Source: Bdellovibrio bacteriovorus W
GTDB lineage: Bacteria > Bdellovibrionota > Bdellovibrionia > Bdellovibrionales > Bdellovibrionaceae
Direction: 5' to 3'
DNA: 64,000 nt
NCBI GenBank assembly: GCA_000525675.1
Contig: CP002190.1
Span: 1,860,001-1,924,000 of the forward strand
Part shown: piece after piece, positions 18,381 through 27,582 of the stretch
Numbering within the stretch: position 1 is the first letter of the stretch
How the letters are laid out: each line of letters starts with the position of its first letter
Notes under the pieces: model-generated
Told to the model about the DNA's origin: nothing
What the model saw: the letters and a program-made list of their open reading frames with translations, nothing else
Database searches by the model: none
Made by a program: the position numbers and the translations under genes

Positions 18381-19259
18381 TTAAAGCCCTAGCCTTTGAA
18401 CGGGGGCTAGCCAAAGATAGTCTGCGCGTGGCCCTTCCGTCGGAGATGGCTGAATTTCCAAATCCAGCTCTTCCAATGTCATCCCTGTGGTGTTGACCTG
18501 CGAAAAGGTCAAAATAGGTGTTTGAGGCAGTCGGTGACGGAGGCGGTCTGGAAGTCCTCCCCCAAACTGGACGTGGAAATCCCCCACGACGATCACAAGG
18601 ACCTGCTGCGGGTGAGTTTTTAAGAACTGCTCTGCCTGCCATGCCATTGTGTCATCCCAAATAGACTGGGAAAGGAAGTAGCGCTCGCCCGCCTCTGGAG
18701 TCGGCAGATGAGGCATCATGCTTAAAAAACGGCGCTTATAAGAGTCTCGCCCCACAGTAAAAGCCGGAGGAAGAAGTGCTTTTTCCTCATTTGTAAGAGC
18801 ATCTAAGCCTCCTTTAGCAACTTTACCCGTTAAGCTGCGTGGAGCATTGAGGGCAATTGTCTTAGAGCCTTGGGTGAGGTCTGGGAAGAGAGCTTGGCTG
18901 CGATAGTAATCATAAGAAATACCTCCCCAAGCAATGGCTGTAAGGAAGTCTGCCTCACTTAAGAGACCTGCACGGTAGTCGTTCACTTTACTCTGATCAG
19001 TATATGTAAAAAATTCTAGTCCTACGGACACTGGAAGCCCGAGTGAGCGCAGAGCCTCTAAAATTTGCACTTGCTGGTCGCGATGTTTTTGAAAGCCATG
19101 GTTTTCACCGATGATAACGATGCTGCCAGGTTGAACTTTTTCAAGACTTTGAACTAATGAAACCTCTTGGAGATCTCCTCCACGAAAAATGCCTTCTATT
19201 TCGGCATGGGCACAAGCTGAAACCAGTAGAGTCGCTAGAAATAATCTAAAAGAAAGCAT
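18381..19259 (-). CDS. ChaN-like haem-binding family (Tiki/PF04187-type) lipoprotein
   Basis: This 292-aa exported protein has a short signal peptide with a lipobox-like VSAC at about residues 13-16. It shows two hallmarks of the ChaN family: an N-terminal IVIIGENHGFQKHRDQQ (GExH) and a C-terminal VIVVGDFHVQFGGGLPDRL. In between lie EFFTY and AINAPR-type segments. Relatives bind haem in the periplasm or act as metal-dependent peptidases, and the sequence alone does not decide between these. It is transcribed next to the CheY gene, 58 bp upstream of it. Confidence 0.8.
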   Translation of the reverse strand: MLSFRLFLATLLVSACAHAEIEGIFRGGDLQEVSLVQSLEKVQPGSIVIIGENHGFQKHRDQQVQILEALRSLGLPVSVGLEFFTYTDQSKVNDYRAGLLSEADFLTAIAWGGISYDYYRSQALFPDLTQGSKTIALNAPRSLTGKVAKGGLDALTNEEKALLPPAFTVGRDSYKRRFLSMMPHLPTPEAGERYFLSQSIWDDTMAWQAEQFLKTHPQQVLVIVVGDFHVQFGGGLPDRLRHRLPQTPILTFSQVNTTGMTLEELDLEIQPSPTEGPRADYLWLAPVQRLGL

Positions 19260-19424
19260 GGAAACACCCCTTCGACGCTAATTTGCCTATTGAAGTTTTG
19301 CTTTTCCTTTGATACCTTGACCCACTTTGAAAAGGTATTGTCATTTTTTCCATATTACGCATGGCGCAAATGACCAGCCTATCAATATGGATTCCGCACA
19401 TTCAATATTGTCGGATGAATGAAA

Positions 19425-19460
19425 TGCTAGTATGAGTTGCTAGTAATTATTGCTAGTAAT
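19425..19460 (+). promoter_or_regulatory. Three direct repeats at 13-bp phase upstream of rpmG
   Basis: TGCTAGTA occurs at 19425, 19438 and 19451, exactly 13 bp apart, ending 17 bp before the rpmG ATG. It could be part of a promoter (TAGTAT/TAGTAA resemble -10 boxes) or an operator or leader element. Only the repeats are seen; the role is inferred. Confidence 0.6.
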
Positions 19461-19477
19461 AGCTAAGGGGTACCGCA

Positions 19478-19657
19478 ATGGCAAAAAAGTCAGGAAGAAT
19501 TATCATCACTCTTGAGTGCACTGAAGCTCGCGCTGAAGGCAAACCTGTTTCTCGTTACACTACGACTAAGAACAAATCTAAGACTCCAGGTCGTTTAGAG
19601 AAAAAGAAATACAACCCAAATCTTAAGCGTCACACTGTACACAGAGAAACTAAGTAA
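19478..19657 (+). CDS. rpmG: Ribosomal protein L33 (bL33)
   Basis: This 59-aa basic protein begins [18 protein letters not shown], continues with [12 protein letters not shown] and ends [11 protein letters not shown], the typical bL33 sequence. There are no CxxC zinc-ribbon pairs, so it is the zinc-independent (C-minus) form. The stop shares one base with the ATG of dcd (TAATG), so the two are translated from one message. The upstream region carries three 13-bp-spaced repeats. Confidence 0.95.
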   Translation: MAKKSGRIIITLECTEARAEGKPVSRYTTTKNKSKTPGRLEKKKYNPNLKRHTVHRETK

Positions 19658-20193
19658 TGATTCTTTCGGATCAGCAGATTCTCGAGCAGATTGAGAAGGG
19701 CAATATTAAAGTAGAGCCCTTTCGCAGAGAATGCCTAGGCACGAACTCTTATGATGTTCACCTAGGTAGCACTTTGGCTGTCTATGAGGATAAAGTGCTC
19801 GATGCGAAGAAGCATAACAAGATTCGCACCTTCGAAATTCCAGAAGAGGGATTTGTACTTATGCCCGACACTCTATATTTAGGTGTGACGGCAGAATACA
19901 CTGAGACTTTGGCTCATGTCCCATTTTTAGAAGGTAAATCCAGCGTTGGCCGCCTTGGAATCGATATCCATGCGACTGCAGGCAAAGGTGACGTTGGTTT
20001 CTGTAACTATTGGACTCTTGAAATTTCCGTAAAGCAGCCTGTTCGAGTTTATACTGGAATGCCTGTAGGACAATTGATATACTTTGCTGTACAGGGAGAG
20101 ATCCTGACTGCTTACAATGTGAAGCCGTCAGCTAAGTATAACGATAAAAAACCGTTACCGGTTGAGTCCATGATGTGGAAAAATTCATTTTAA
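19657..20193 (+). CDS. dcd: dCTP deaminase
   Basis: The 178-aa protein matches the trimeric Dcd/Dut fold: an N-terminal ILSDQQILEQIEKG, a QCLGTNSYDVHLG-like strand, and the core LEGKSSVGRLGIDIHATAG followed by GDVGFCNYWTLEISV. The Glu of TLEIS is the catalytic position. The C-terminal AKYNDKK closes the active site. The enzyme converts dCTP to dUTP for dTTP synthesis, or to dUMP in bifunctional forms. It overlaps rpmG by one base, an arrangement that links it to a growth-related transcript. Cytidine deaminase (52501-52908) supplies the same pathway. Confidence 0.93.
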   Translation: MILSDQQILEQIEKGNIKVEPFRRECLGTNSYDVHLGSTLAVYEDKVLDAKKHNKIRTFEIPEEGFVLMPDTLYLGVTAEYTETLAHVPFLEGKSSVGRLGIDIHATAGKGDVGFCNYWTLEISVKQPVRVYTGMPVGQLIYFAVQGEILTAYNVKPSAKYNDKKPLPVESMMWKNSF

Positions 20194-20816
20194 AGTTATC
20201 CTCAAAATTATCTCGAGTAGCCTTACTCCTCTTTTTCACGCAGCTGATTGGCTGTGCCCCTGGAGAAGAGGGTTTTGGCTCAGGCATTGACGCCTACACT
20301 TTCGTTCAAAACAACTTTTATGAGATCTCGGACTCCAAGCTGCATGGTTCGGGCTCTATTCGCTTTATTCAATCCTATGGCACTGGCAATGGCACCTCTT
20401 TAGAGCTTCGAGGTACATTGGATCTGACCAATAGCTTTATCACGGCCGTGTTTTTTGCAGATATGGGATTGGGCGGTGGTCTTTCCGTCAACATTCAGCG
20501 CATTGGCGCAACCATCAAAGGCACGATTCTGTATAATGGTGGGGTATACAATATCATCCCTACCCTTTGGGCAAATCCGGCTAATATTGATATCGTCATC
20601 GATGCGCATCGCTGGGGTGGCACAAACCGCATTCTTATCTGGCAAAGAGATACTTATGGGTACTCTCCAGCAACAGCACTGGTGGACTCCAATCGCACAA
20701 CAGACGTGTCTCCAAGCTTACCTACAGGCGGTCAGCCGATTGGTACAGCTACAGGGTTGGTTCTTCAACAAGCTGAAGTGACAAAGGCCAACGTCGGCTT
20801 CGCTCGCGCCCTTTAA
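20175..20816 (+). CDS. Putative lipoprotein, unknown function
   Basis: This is a 213-aa product. The hydrophobic N-terminus ends in the lipobox LIGC near residue 27 (core VALLLFFTQLIGC), so it should be a lipid-anchored envelope protein. The body is Gly/Thr/Asn-rich with beta character (GNGTSLELRGTLDLTN) and no known motif. The ATG overlaps the dcd 3' end by 19 bp. This is unusually deep but keeps the full signal sequence. It is followed by a repeat element in the convergent gap. Confidence 0.75.
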   Translation: MEKFILKLSSKLSRVALLLFFTQLIGCAPGEEGFGSGIDAYTFVQNNFYEISDSKLHGSGSIRFIQSYGTGNGTSLELRGTLDLTNSFITAVFFADMGLGGGLSVNIQRIGATIKGTILYNGGVYNIIPTLWANPANIDIVIDAHRWGGTNRILIWQRDTYGYSPATALVDSNRTTDVSPSLPTGGQPIGTATGLVLQQAEVTKANVGFARAL

Positions 20817-20898
20817 TAGAAAATTTCAACATTTAAAAATTTTGGCCCTGCCCGACAGAATCATAACAATGAGTTCACTCAAAACACACGCCCAACTC

Positions 20899-21021
20899 AA
20901 GGTTCGTCAAAAAGGTTTGGATTCGAGGCGGAGGTAGGCTCTCGCAGCGCAGGCGTGCTCTATGCACGTCGGAGCGAGAAAGCCTGCCGACAACGAAGAA
21001 GACAAGCCTTTTTCACGAACC
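20899..21021. repeat. Convergent-gap palindromic element, copy D (subtype 1)
   Basis: The outer arms are GGTTCGTCAAAAAGG and CCTTTTTCACGAACC (14 of 15 paired). The inner stems are AGGCT-CTCGC / GCGAG-AGCCT and CGTGC / GCACG. It ends 3 bp before the stop of the lipoprotein gene at 21025. Confidence 0.88.
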
Positions 21022-21024
21022 GCC

Positions 21025-24000
21025 CTATTCGGTGATGAAGGAGTCGATAATAATCTGATTCTTCTGCTGACTCGTCTGATCCGCGATATAACCAAGAATT
21101 TGCGAGAGTTGGGTTCTATTCGCCCAAACATCCCAATTCTTCTGCTTACCTCTCCACTTCAGAGCAAAGCCAATTTTCTCTTTCAGAGTTTCAGGTGGTT
21201 TTCCGTATCTCAAGATATAAGTAAAGATATCCAAAAGATCTTTTTCTTTCAGCGATCCTTTGGCGATTTGATCTTTTGCAAGTTCAAACAAAATTCCACG
21301 GAAGGCAGGGAAAGCCGCCATAGACTCTGTTGTAGAAATGAAGCCGTCTTTATTCTTATCAAAACGCGCATAGATCATTTCGATATACTGAATTACGTGC
21401 GGAGCTAAAGAGATATCCTCAACTGTTGCCGTGTTCTTAGAGTTCGGCACATGCCCTGCGGCTTTAAAGACGTTATTTATATAGTAAGCCCACTCGTCAG
21501 CACTTGCAGAGTTCATATAGCGAATATACTCAGGTGTTGGCGTCATATGCTTACGCATAGAATCCTTATAAGCCGCACGAATACAGCTTAAAGTCGCCGT
21601 CGAAGTTTTTGTTAACTTCTTACCTTGAAAGCAATGGCGTGAAAGATCTTCCTCTAAAAGAGAGTTCACTTTAAGCCCTGAGAAAATCATCCCGACAAGA
21701 TCTGTCATCTCTGTGAATGAAGCGATACTATTACCATCAGAGTGAGGAACAAAAATATTTGCTTCTCTAAATCGAGAAGAAGCAAAGGTTACGTTTTTGG
21801 GGTCAAGAACTCCAAGTTCAACGACTGGGGCACGTACGGTTTGGAAGGCAGCTTCGACCTCTTCAAGAGTCACCCCTTGGTAACTTGTGAGGCGCTTGCT
21901 GTCAGTGATGAACGAGCGGATCAAGGCACGCGAAAGAGCTCTGTGCATATTGATCTGGCTCATCGTCTCGAAGTTATAGCCATGCTCAATACGATTTGAG
22001 ATCTGAACTCGCCCCAAGGCATCAAAGGTCATAGCCATTGGTGTATCAATGACCATCAACATTTCCTGCAAGCCTGTCTGGAAGTTAGACGTATTCCCCT
22101 GCTGGCGAGAAGCCTTTTGCAAATTTTCGTAGAACTCTAGGCGAGTCATTCCACGTAGTGGCGACCACCCTTGCGTCAAACTCGCGAAGTGAACTTGAAG
22201 ATCTAAATAAATACGCAACTCAGAACGCGCGACTTCCAGAGAAGTCAGAGTCAGAGCCGTTTCTGGCTTACCCGCTAAACGCTGCTCCGCAGGAGTTAGA
22301 ATATTGTTAAGCACAACGCCTAATAGCTGATTCCAAGAAGTCAGACTCATCTTAGGAATGATTTCCAACTTACTGAGATGCTGAACGATATTTAAAAGCT
22401 CTGCACGAGTGAAAGCTGTGTTGGCTTTTTTCGCGATAAGATCTCTTAAAATATTTAAGCTCTGATCCATGAGGATCGTCATCGAATCCAGAGTCAAAAC
22501 TTGAGTTTGGTCTTTACCTTTTACGAAATACTCGAAATACAGATAGTCACTGTAGAAGCGAGACGCAAAACCCAGTAAAACACTCCAATGGCCTTTTGCA
22601 AGACTGCTGTCATTGCCCCCAAGAATCATATTCTTTAGATCAATAACTAAAGGCATATAGGAAGTGGCTAACTGTTGGTATCCTCCATTTTCAGGCGGAT
22701 ACAAAGTTTCGACTTCTTTTAAAAGTTTAAGAGCATCATTTAAATCGTAAGCTCCTTCAAATAAAGCACCGGCTTCACGCAGCGTCGCCTCTAGTACGAA
22801 CTGAGAGTCCATAAAGATTTTTTGCGACTCTTCATAGGGATAGAATTCCGGCTGCCACTCACGTCCATAAATTAAATAGTATGGCAAAAATCTTTCGGCC
22901 ATAATTTTTAGACGGTTCACTTTTAAGCGCGCAGTTTCAAAATCCAATCTTGTGAAGGACTCCATGCTGCCACCAAAGAACAGCTGCTTTACCTTCATTG
23001 CTTCATTCACAAGCCCTGGAGAAGTTTTAAAATCTGGCCAAACTCCGCCCAAGGTATCCAAGAGAGCTACAATTTCAAGCTTACTGACATATCCCGCTGG
23101 CTTTTCAGCAACAAGATCTTCAAAAACAGAAAGCAAGTCTTCTACTGTGCGCGCAAGATAAGACAGCTTGTAACCAGAACCTGTCTCTGGAACTGATTTA
23201 ATGAAGTAGTAATATCTTAAGAAGAGAATATATCCACGAGAGCCTAGAACACCAAAGCGTCGCCACTCTTTTGGAGTTACGAGATCTTCATCCCCACCCG
23301 CAAGAGTCGTCTTCACTTTTTTAACAACCGGCATGTATTTTTGAATTGTCTTTGGAAAGTCCCAGTCTTCCTCAAAAAGACCGCCCATCAAAGAAACAAA
23401 AGTTACAAAGTCAGAAAGCTTATAGCTCTGACCATTTTCCTCAATAACCGTTGCCAGGGTCTTAGCTGCTAGTTGAATCTCTTTATTGGCGTCTTCAAAG
23501 AACTTGATTTCACCTTGAAGCTTTTCTTCCCCGTTAAGGCTCCACTTCAATGCCAAGATCTTCATGTAAGGATTTACATTGATCGTGATATCGCGAAGAG
23601 TCTTAAACAAAGACAAAAGACGATCTACTTCTACGCGAGTAATATGTTTGTCATCTCCACCCACGAAAAGCTTTTTTACCTTCATGAACTCGTACTGAAG
23701 CTCAACAGATACCTTTGGGCTCTCAGGATCTAAGAAGTTATCTTCTAAAAATGTGGCTAGTTCTTGAGATGAATAGCTATCGCCAGAACGACCGCGCACA
23801 TAGCGTTTAAATTTTTCGACAGCAGAACTGACACAGTCCCACGATCTCTCAAGCTCAACCTTTTTAGCTTCTCCTAGGATGAAAGCCTTTACGACAGGTT
23901 TAGTCTCGGTCAAACACTGAGTGCCGCCAAACTCTTGACTGCTTGGAGGTGGTGGTTCTTCGCCCAACTTCGCATCACATGAGGTGAGCAGGAACGAAAG

Positions 24001-24093
24001 CGTTAACATTGCAATTAGGAGCTTCTTGAAAGAAAGAGAAGCGAACTTACACTCGAAAGAATGAAGGTTTTCAAAAAACTTTCTAAAAAACAT
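21025..24093 (-). CDS. Large lipoprotein with repeated Gly-Gly-Asp motif units and a C-terminal EF-hand
   Basis: The product has 1022 aa. A lipobox FLLTSC near residue 39 predicts lipid anchoring. Five units recur about every 110-125 residues (near 138, 261, 369, 484 and 605). Each has a VKxLFxGG-type turn followed by an Asp/Ser-rich loop and a TxxE/D helix (for example FVGGDDKHITRVEVDRLL and TLAGGDEDLVTPKEW), resembling decayed EF-hands. A canonical EF-hand, DKNKDGFISTTE, is near residue 909. I infer a calcium-linked envelope protein. It overlaps the barrel gene upstream by 11 bp, so the two probably work together. Confidence 0.8.
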   Translation of the reverse strand: MFFRKFFENLHSFECKFASLSFKKLLIAMLTLSFLLTSCDAKLGEEPPPPSSQEFGGTQCLTETKPVVKAFILGEAKKVELERSWDCVSSAVEKFKRYVRGRSGDSYSSQELATFLEDNFLDPESPKVSVELQYEFMKVKKLFVGGDDKHITRVEVDRLLSLFKTLRDITINVNPYMKILALKWSLNGEEKLQGEIKFFEDANKEIQLAAKTLATVIEENGQSYKLSDFVTFVSLMGGLFEEDWDFPKTIQKYMPVVKKVKTTLAGGDEDLVTPKEWRRFGVLGSRGYILFLRYYYFIKSVPETGSGYKLSYLARTVEDLLSVFEDLVAEKPAGYVSKLEIVALLDTLGGVWPDFKTSPGLVNEAMKVKQLFFGGSMESFTRLDFETARLKVNRLKIMAERFLPYYLIYGREWQPEFYPYEESQKIFMDSQFVLEATLREAGALFEGAYDLNDALKLLKEVETLYPPENGGYQQLATSYMPLVIDLKNMILGGNDSSLAKGHWSVLLGFASRFYSDYLYFEYFVKGKDQTQVLTLDSMTILMDQSLNILRDLIAKKANTAFTRAELLNIVQHLSKLEIIPKMSLTSWNQLLGVVLNNILTPAEQRLAGKPETALTLTSLEVARSELRIYLDLQVHFASLTQGWSPLRGMTRLEFYENLQKASRQQGNTSNFQTGLQEMLMVIDTPMAMTFDALGRVQISNRIEHGYNFETMSQINMHRALSRALIRSFITDSKRLTSYQGVTLEEVEAAFQTVRAPVVELGVLDPKNVTFASSRFREANIFVPHSDGNSIASFTEMTDLVGMIFSGLKVNSLLEEDLSRHCFQGKKLTKTSTATLSCIRAAYKDSMRKHMTPTPEYIRYMNSASADEWAYYINNVFKAAGHVPNSKNTATVEDISLAPHVIQYIEMIYARFDKNKDGFISTTESMAAFPAFRGILFELAKDQIAKGSLKEKDLLDIFTYILRYGKPPETLKEKIGFALKWRGKQKNWDVWANRTQLSQILGYIADQTSQQKNQIIIDSFITE

Positions 24094-25558
24094 AGGTCAT
24101 GCCCCCGTAGACACGGTCATTGGCGCGATACTGATTCAAGAAACTAGAGGTTTTATAATTTTCATCCTGAACCCCTAGAATATCGCTGCCCATGACTACG
24201 GCCCACTTTTGATTTGGGTAATACAAGAACTCCGTGTTCAGCAAAGAACCACGTTGATCATAGTCGTATAAATATTTGATTCGAGTCACAACAGGACGCG
24301 TTTTGATCGCCGCTAACTGCCCCTCAACGCGCAGGGAAAGAGCATTGGTAAACTTCAGTCGTTGATCGAAAAGAGTGAAGTCGTCGGGCTGTCCATCAGC
24401 AAGGACATCCACAATTCCTCCGCCTTCGACTTTCAAATACTGAACTTGGCAGACAAGAGTGTTTTTCCAAAGATTGTGAACAGGAAAGTCCACCGCCGCA
24501 GAGAATGCCGTCAAAGGCTTTAACTGCTGAATCGACCAATCTTGATCCACTGACTTCTGCATCGGAGTGTCGTGCAACGCCGAAGCCGTCACTTTAACAC
24601 GCTCCCACGAATAGCCCACGTCGGCCGAATACAGACTGTGATAGGTGACTTCAGGAGAAACCGTTACATCAACACGGTCTTGAGAAACGTCTTTAAAGTT
24701 CTGGCGTTTTAAAATCAACTCATTCACAGGCAAATAACCCGCGCTGACGGAAACCCAAGGGCCTTTTTCTTTTTGCCCCAAGCGCCCCATAGCACCCACA
24801 GCTCCATTCCCAACAAGCTTTGCAGTTTCTGGGATATCTAGAGCGTAGTTGATATTATTAATACGGCTGTTGAAGTCATAATCCCTAGAAGGGGCACGGT
24901 ACCAGCGACTGTCTGCTACTAAGCCCCCACCTTCTTCGCGAATTTCAGGGCCCATGCTTGGGATAAATATAGGAGTGATAAAACCTAGGACTTCCCAATT
25001 TTTATTATTCGATTGGAAGAACAACCCCGTTAAGCCCTGCTCTTCAGGACGAAGAGTATCCATTGCAAACTGTGGTTGCCAAAGACCCAACTGCCAGCGA
25101 CGATCCATATCGCTCCAGTCCATTTTCTTTCGCCCTAGATAGAGCTTGTTGGGCCCCTTACCGTGAGTCGAAGCAAAGGCTTCGTGCACGATATAATGGG
25201 ATTGACCGCGCGTGAAGAACGTTCCCCCCGAAACGTCTCCCATAAAGTCCACCCAAGAGGTTTCCTTAATCAAAGACAAGCGCGCGGATAAAAGTTGGCT
25301 ATAAGATAATTGCGGCGACTCGGGTACAGCAGAGAAGTATTGCATTCCCTCCATACGAATCTGACCATAGAACTTTACATCCGATGTTTTAGAAGGACGC
25401 TGCAACGAAGCCGAAGTGGAATTCGTTGGACGCGACATCGCCGTCGAGTTCGTGGCAGTGTGTGCTTTTGAACTCAGTTTCGATTTACTTTGAATGTTGG
25501 CTTTCGCGCTTATCGAGGCTGCTAAAATCGCGGCTCCGATAATGGTCTTTCCCTTCAC
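24083..25558 (-). CDS. Putative outer-membrane beta-barrel protein
   Basis: The 491-aa product has an N-terminal signal peptide (AAILAASISAKA), a Ser/Thr/Lys-rich linker and a long beta-rich domain. The domain has many aromatic alternations and ends in a terminal Phe (GGMTYVF), the usual end of outer-membrane barrels. Motifs such as FYGQIRMEGMQYF near residue 65 and LYLGRKKMDW fit porin-like proteins. The start is GTG at 25558, with AGAGGG about five bases upstream. The stop overlaps the start of the downstream EF-hand lipoprotein by 11 bp, so the pair forms an operon. Substrate unknown. Confidence 0.8.
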   Translation of the reverse strand: MKGKTIIGAAILAASISAKANIQSKSKLSSKAHTATNSTAMSRPTNSTSASLQRPSKTSDVKFYGQIRMEGMQYFSAVPESPQLSYSQLLSARLSLIKETSWVDFMGDVSGGTFFTRGQSHYIVHEAFASTHGKGPNKLYLGRKKMDWSDMDRRWQLGLWQPQFAMDTLRPEEQGLTGLFFQSNNKNWEVLGFITPIFIPSMGPEIREEGGGLVADSRWYRAPSRDYDFNSRINNINYALDIPETAKLVGNGAVGAMGRLGQKEKGPWVSVSAGYLPVNELILKRQNFKDVSQDRVDVTVSPEVTYHSLYSADVGYSWERVKVTASALHDTPMQKSVDQDWSIQQLKPLTAFSAAVDFPVHNLWKNTLVCQVQYLKVEGGGIVDVLADGQPDDFTLFDQRLKFTNALSLRVEGQLAAIKTRPVVTRIKYLYDYDQRGSLLNTEFLYYPNQKWAVVMGSDILGVQDENYKTSSFLNQYRANDRVYGGMTYVF

Positions 25559-25697
25559 GTTTCCCTCTGGAATAAAGTCCAGGTGGTAGAGAATAAGAAA
25601 AGCCTATTTGAGTCAACCGAGCCCCGTGTCAGGAAGCCTCAGATCAAATATATGCGCTTATAGAGTAAAATTAACCTTCAATTTTGAAAAACTTCTA

Positions 25698-25722
25698 ACC
25701 AAAAAAAGGCTTGCCCTTTGGT
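25698..25722 (-). terminator. Probable terminator after the alpha/beta hydrolase gene
   Basis: Read on the minus strand, ACCAAAGGGCAAGCC runs into a run of seven T and then GGT, a stem of about 5-6 bp with a T tract. It lies 5 bp after the stop at 25727. Confidence 0.55.
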
Positions 25723-25726
25723 CTTT

Positions 25727-26464
25727 TTAGAGTATCTGCTCGATAATCCAATGGGGGTCATCGATGGCAATATCGTGCCCTGACCAAGGGTGCATAATCG
25801 GCTCCATCCCCCACCGTTGAGCGATTCTAAGAGTACATTTCGGATCTACGAGTTTGTCCCCGTAAGAACCAATCAGCTGGATATCTCCGGGAGCCTGATC
25901 AGGGAATGAATAGCGTGAAGCCGCCAATAGCTGCCTAAAGACGTTGCTCTTTTTCATCGGATACTTTTTAGTGACTTCTAAAAGCCTTGGAAGCTCTTCT
26001 TTTTTGCGGTCATGGCTATTCGCAACCATATCCAAGATCGTTTCTTCCCATTTCAAATCATCGCGCTTAAAGGAAAGCATTCCACGAGACTTCCAAAGGT
26101 TGATCGCGCGAAATCGCTCATAAAACACGGCGTCGTTACGAGAGCTTGTGCACATCACATAGGACTTCACCACTTCATCTGGGAACAAACGCATCCACTC
26201 AACGGTGATCATTCCTCCCAACGAAACAGAGAGTATATGCACTTTTTTACCTGCACGGATAAACTCCGAGTGAGAACGTATGGCATGGACGTAGTCTGAA
26301 ATCTGCAAAGGACTTTCTTCGTCGAAGCGAACTCCATTGCCAGGTAAATCGAGAAATTCAAATTCATCATTTGGAAACTTTTCGATCAAAAGATCTTTGA
26401 AAGAACCCCAATGCCCTGCGGCCCTTGCTAGTCCACGTAAAACGATCCAGCTTCTATTTTTCAT
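25727..26464 (-). CDS. Alpha/beta-hydrolase
   Basis: This protein of about 245 aa has a classic hydrolase core: the WIVLRGLARAAGHWGSF oxyanion strand, FLDLPGNG, and the nucleophile elbow HILSVSLGGMI with the catalytic Ser. A later Asp is in SYGDKLVDP and a His in PWSGHDIAIDDP. This fits the esterase/lipase family; the substrate is unknown. The frame can extend to 26533, but I chose ATG 26464 because it overlaps the stop of the upstream M14 gene by 11 bp and starts at the conserved WIVLRG strand. The two genes probably act together. Confidence 0.85.
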   Translation of the reverse strand: MKNRSWIVLRGLARAAGHWGSFKDLLIEKFPNDEFEFLDLPGNGVRFDEESPLQISDYVHAIRSHSEFIRAGKKVHILSVSLGGMITVEWMRLFPDEVVKSYVMCTSSRNDAVFYERFRAINLWKSRGMLSFKRDDLKWEETILDMVANSHDRKKEELPRLLEVTKKYPMKKSNVFRQLLAASRYSFPDQAPGDIQLIGSYGDKLVDPKCTLRIAQRWGMEPIMHPWSGHDIAIDDPHWIIEQIL

Positions 26465-27467
26465 ACCAAAGCTCTTTTGCTTTCTGATTGAAGTGATCCC
26501 AATCTTCGAGAGTCTGTGGAACCCATTTATCATGGGAAGCCACTAAGCGAATTAAAAATTCTAATAAAGTGTGATGACGTCGCAGGGTGCGTTTTTGACG
26601 ATGACCTTTCATCGGGTTAAACGATCCTTCCGCACTAAAAATCTGCCATGGATTTTTCTTCACCCACATCCACGAGCCCATTTCTAAACACAGAGGCAAA
26701 AAGTGTTTAGCTCCGTTTAAGTTTAAATTGCGATCATAAATATAATCCCAAAGATCCCCATGAGTCGTATAGGTTTCTGCTTGCGGCTCCACTTTGTAAA
26801 AGTGATGAGGATGGGCTTTTAAAAGCAATTCCTCAAAGCGTTTAACTAAACCCACTCCAGGAAATGCCTCTGTGGTACGCGCATAGGGAAACCAAAGACG
26901 GTCTTGAAAACCAAATCCCGAATGTAAATCCACCGTCAGAGCAAAGGCACTTTGCGTGATTTCCTGATGGATTTGATCCACCAAAAGTTGTGCTTCATAC
27001 TCCATCGGAGCATCTTTGGCGCCACGATACCAAGGAAGTTTTGGCGAATATCTCTGCCCGCCCACTAAAAAGGCGGCATTTTCGGCCTCGACAGGGGCAT
27101 TGCGCATTAAATCCACTCCGCGCCCATTGCTTCTCGTTTTATGAGCAATTCCAACGGGATTAATCATAGGGATAAAGAAGATCCGCATATTCTCTAAGGT
27201 CTTTTGAAGAGTCTCATCCCAAGTTGAAAACTCGGCTATGGTTCCTAAGAGTGCCACCGCCACTTGCGCTCCGATGCGTTCGAGCCCATGCACTCCTCCT
27301 ACGATCCCCAAAACAGGGGCCTTCGGATCCGTTGATCCAAAGGAAACTTTATGAATAGGAAAATCTTTTCCTTGATACGGAACGCTGCCGATCACTTCAG
27401 CCCGGCCCACTTTGGACATTGTCTGAATACAGTTTTCGATTTGATGAAGTTCAGGAAGTAGCGACAT
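26454..27467 (-). CDS. M14-family zinc carboxypeptidase-like protein
   Basis: This is a 337-aa cytosolic-looking protein. The metal-binding pattern is visible: GGVHGLERIG (HxxE), a downstream LTVDLHSGFGF (third ligand His) and the catalytic Glu in LCLEMGSW. MRIFFIPMINPVGIAHKTRSNGRG carries the substrate-binding Asn/Arg typical of M14 enzymes. Such enzymes trim C-terminal residues from peptides or peptidoglycan stems, and the substrate here is unknown. There is no signal peptide. It overlaps the downstream hydrolase gene, which suggests joint processing of one substrate. Confidence 0.8.
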   Translation of the reverse strand: MSLLPELHQIENCIQTMSKVGRAEVIGSVPYQGKDFPIHKVSFGSTDPKAPVLGIVGGVHGLERIGAQVAVALLGTIAEFSTWDETLQKTLENMRIFFIPMINPVGIAHKTRSNGRGVDLMRNAPVEAENAAFLVGGQRYSPKLPWYRGAKDAPMEYEAQLLVDQIHQEITQSAFALTVDLHSGFGFQDRLWFPYARTTEAFPGVGLVKRFEELLLKAHPHHFYKVEPQAETYTTHGDLWDYIYDRNLNLNGAKHFLPLCLEMGSWMWVKKNPWQIFSAEGSFNPMKGHRQKRTLRRHHTLLEFLIRLVASHDKWVPQTLEDWDHFNQKAKELWYEK

Positions 27468-27582
27468 GCCTTTATTGTTGGCGAAGTTGCTCCGCCATCC
27501 AACGATTAACGCTCAAAGCCAAGCTGAGCTTTATTGCTCAAGCACCTGAACGGGAGTATGTTTTGGCCATAGGAGACTTCCA

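Noticed and set aside
19260-19477. tRNA gene upstream of rpmG, a common position for one
   Set aside because: I found no cloverleaf or TTC-loop-like sequence, only the 13-bp repeats.
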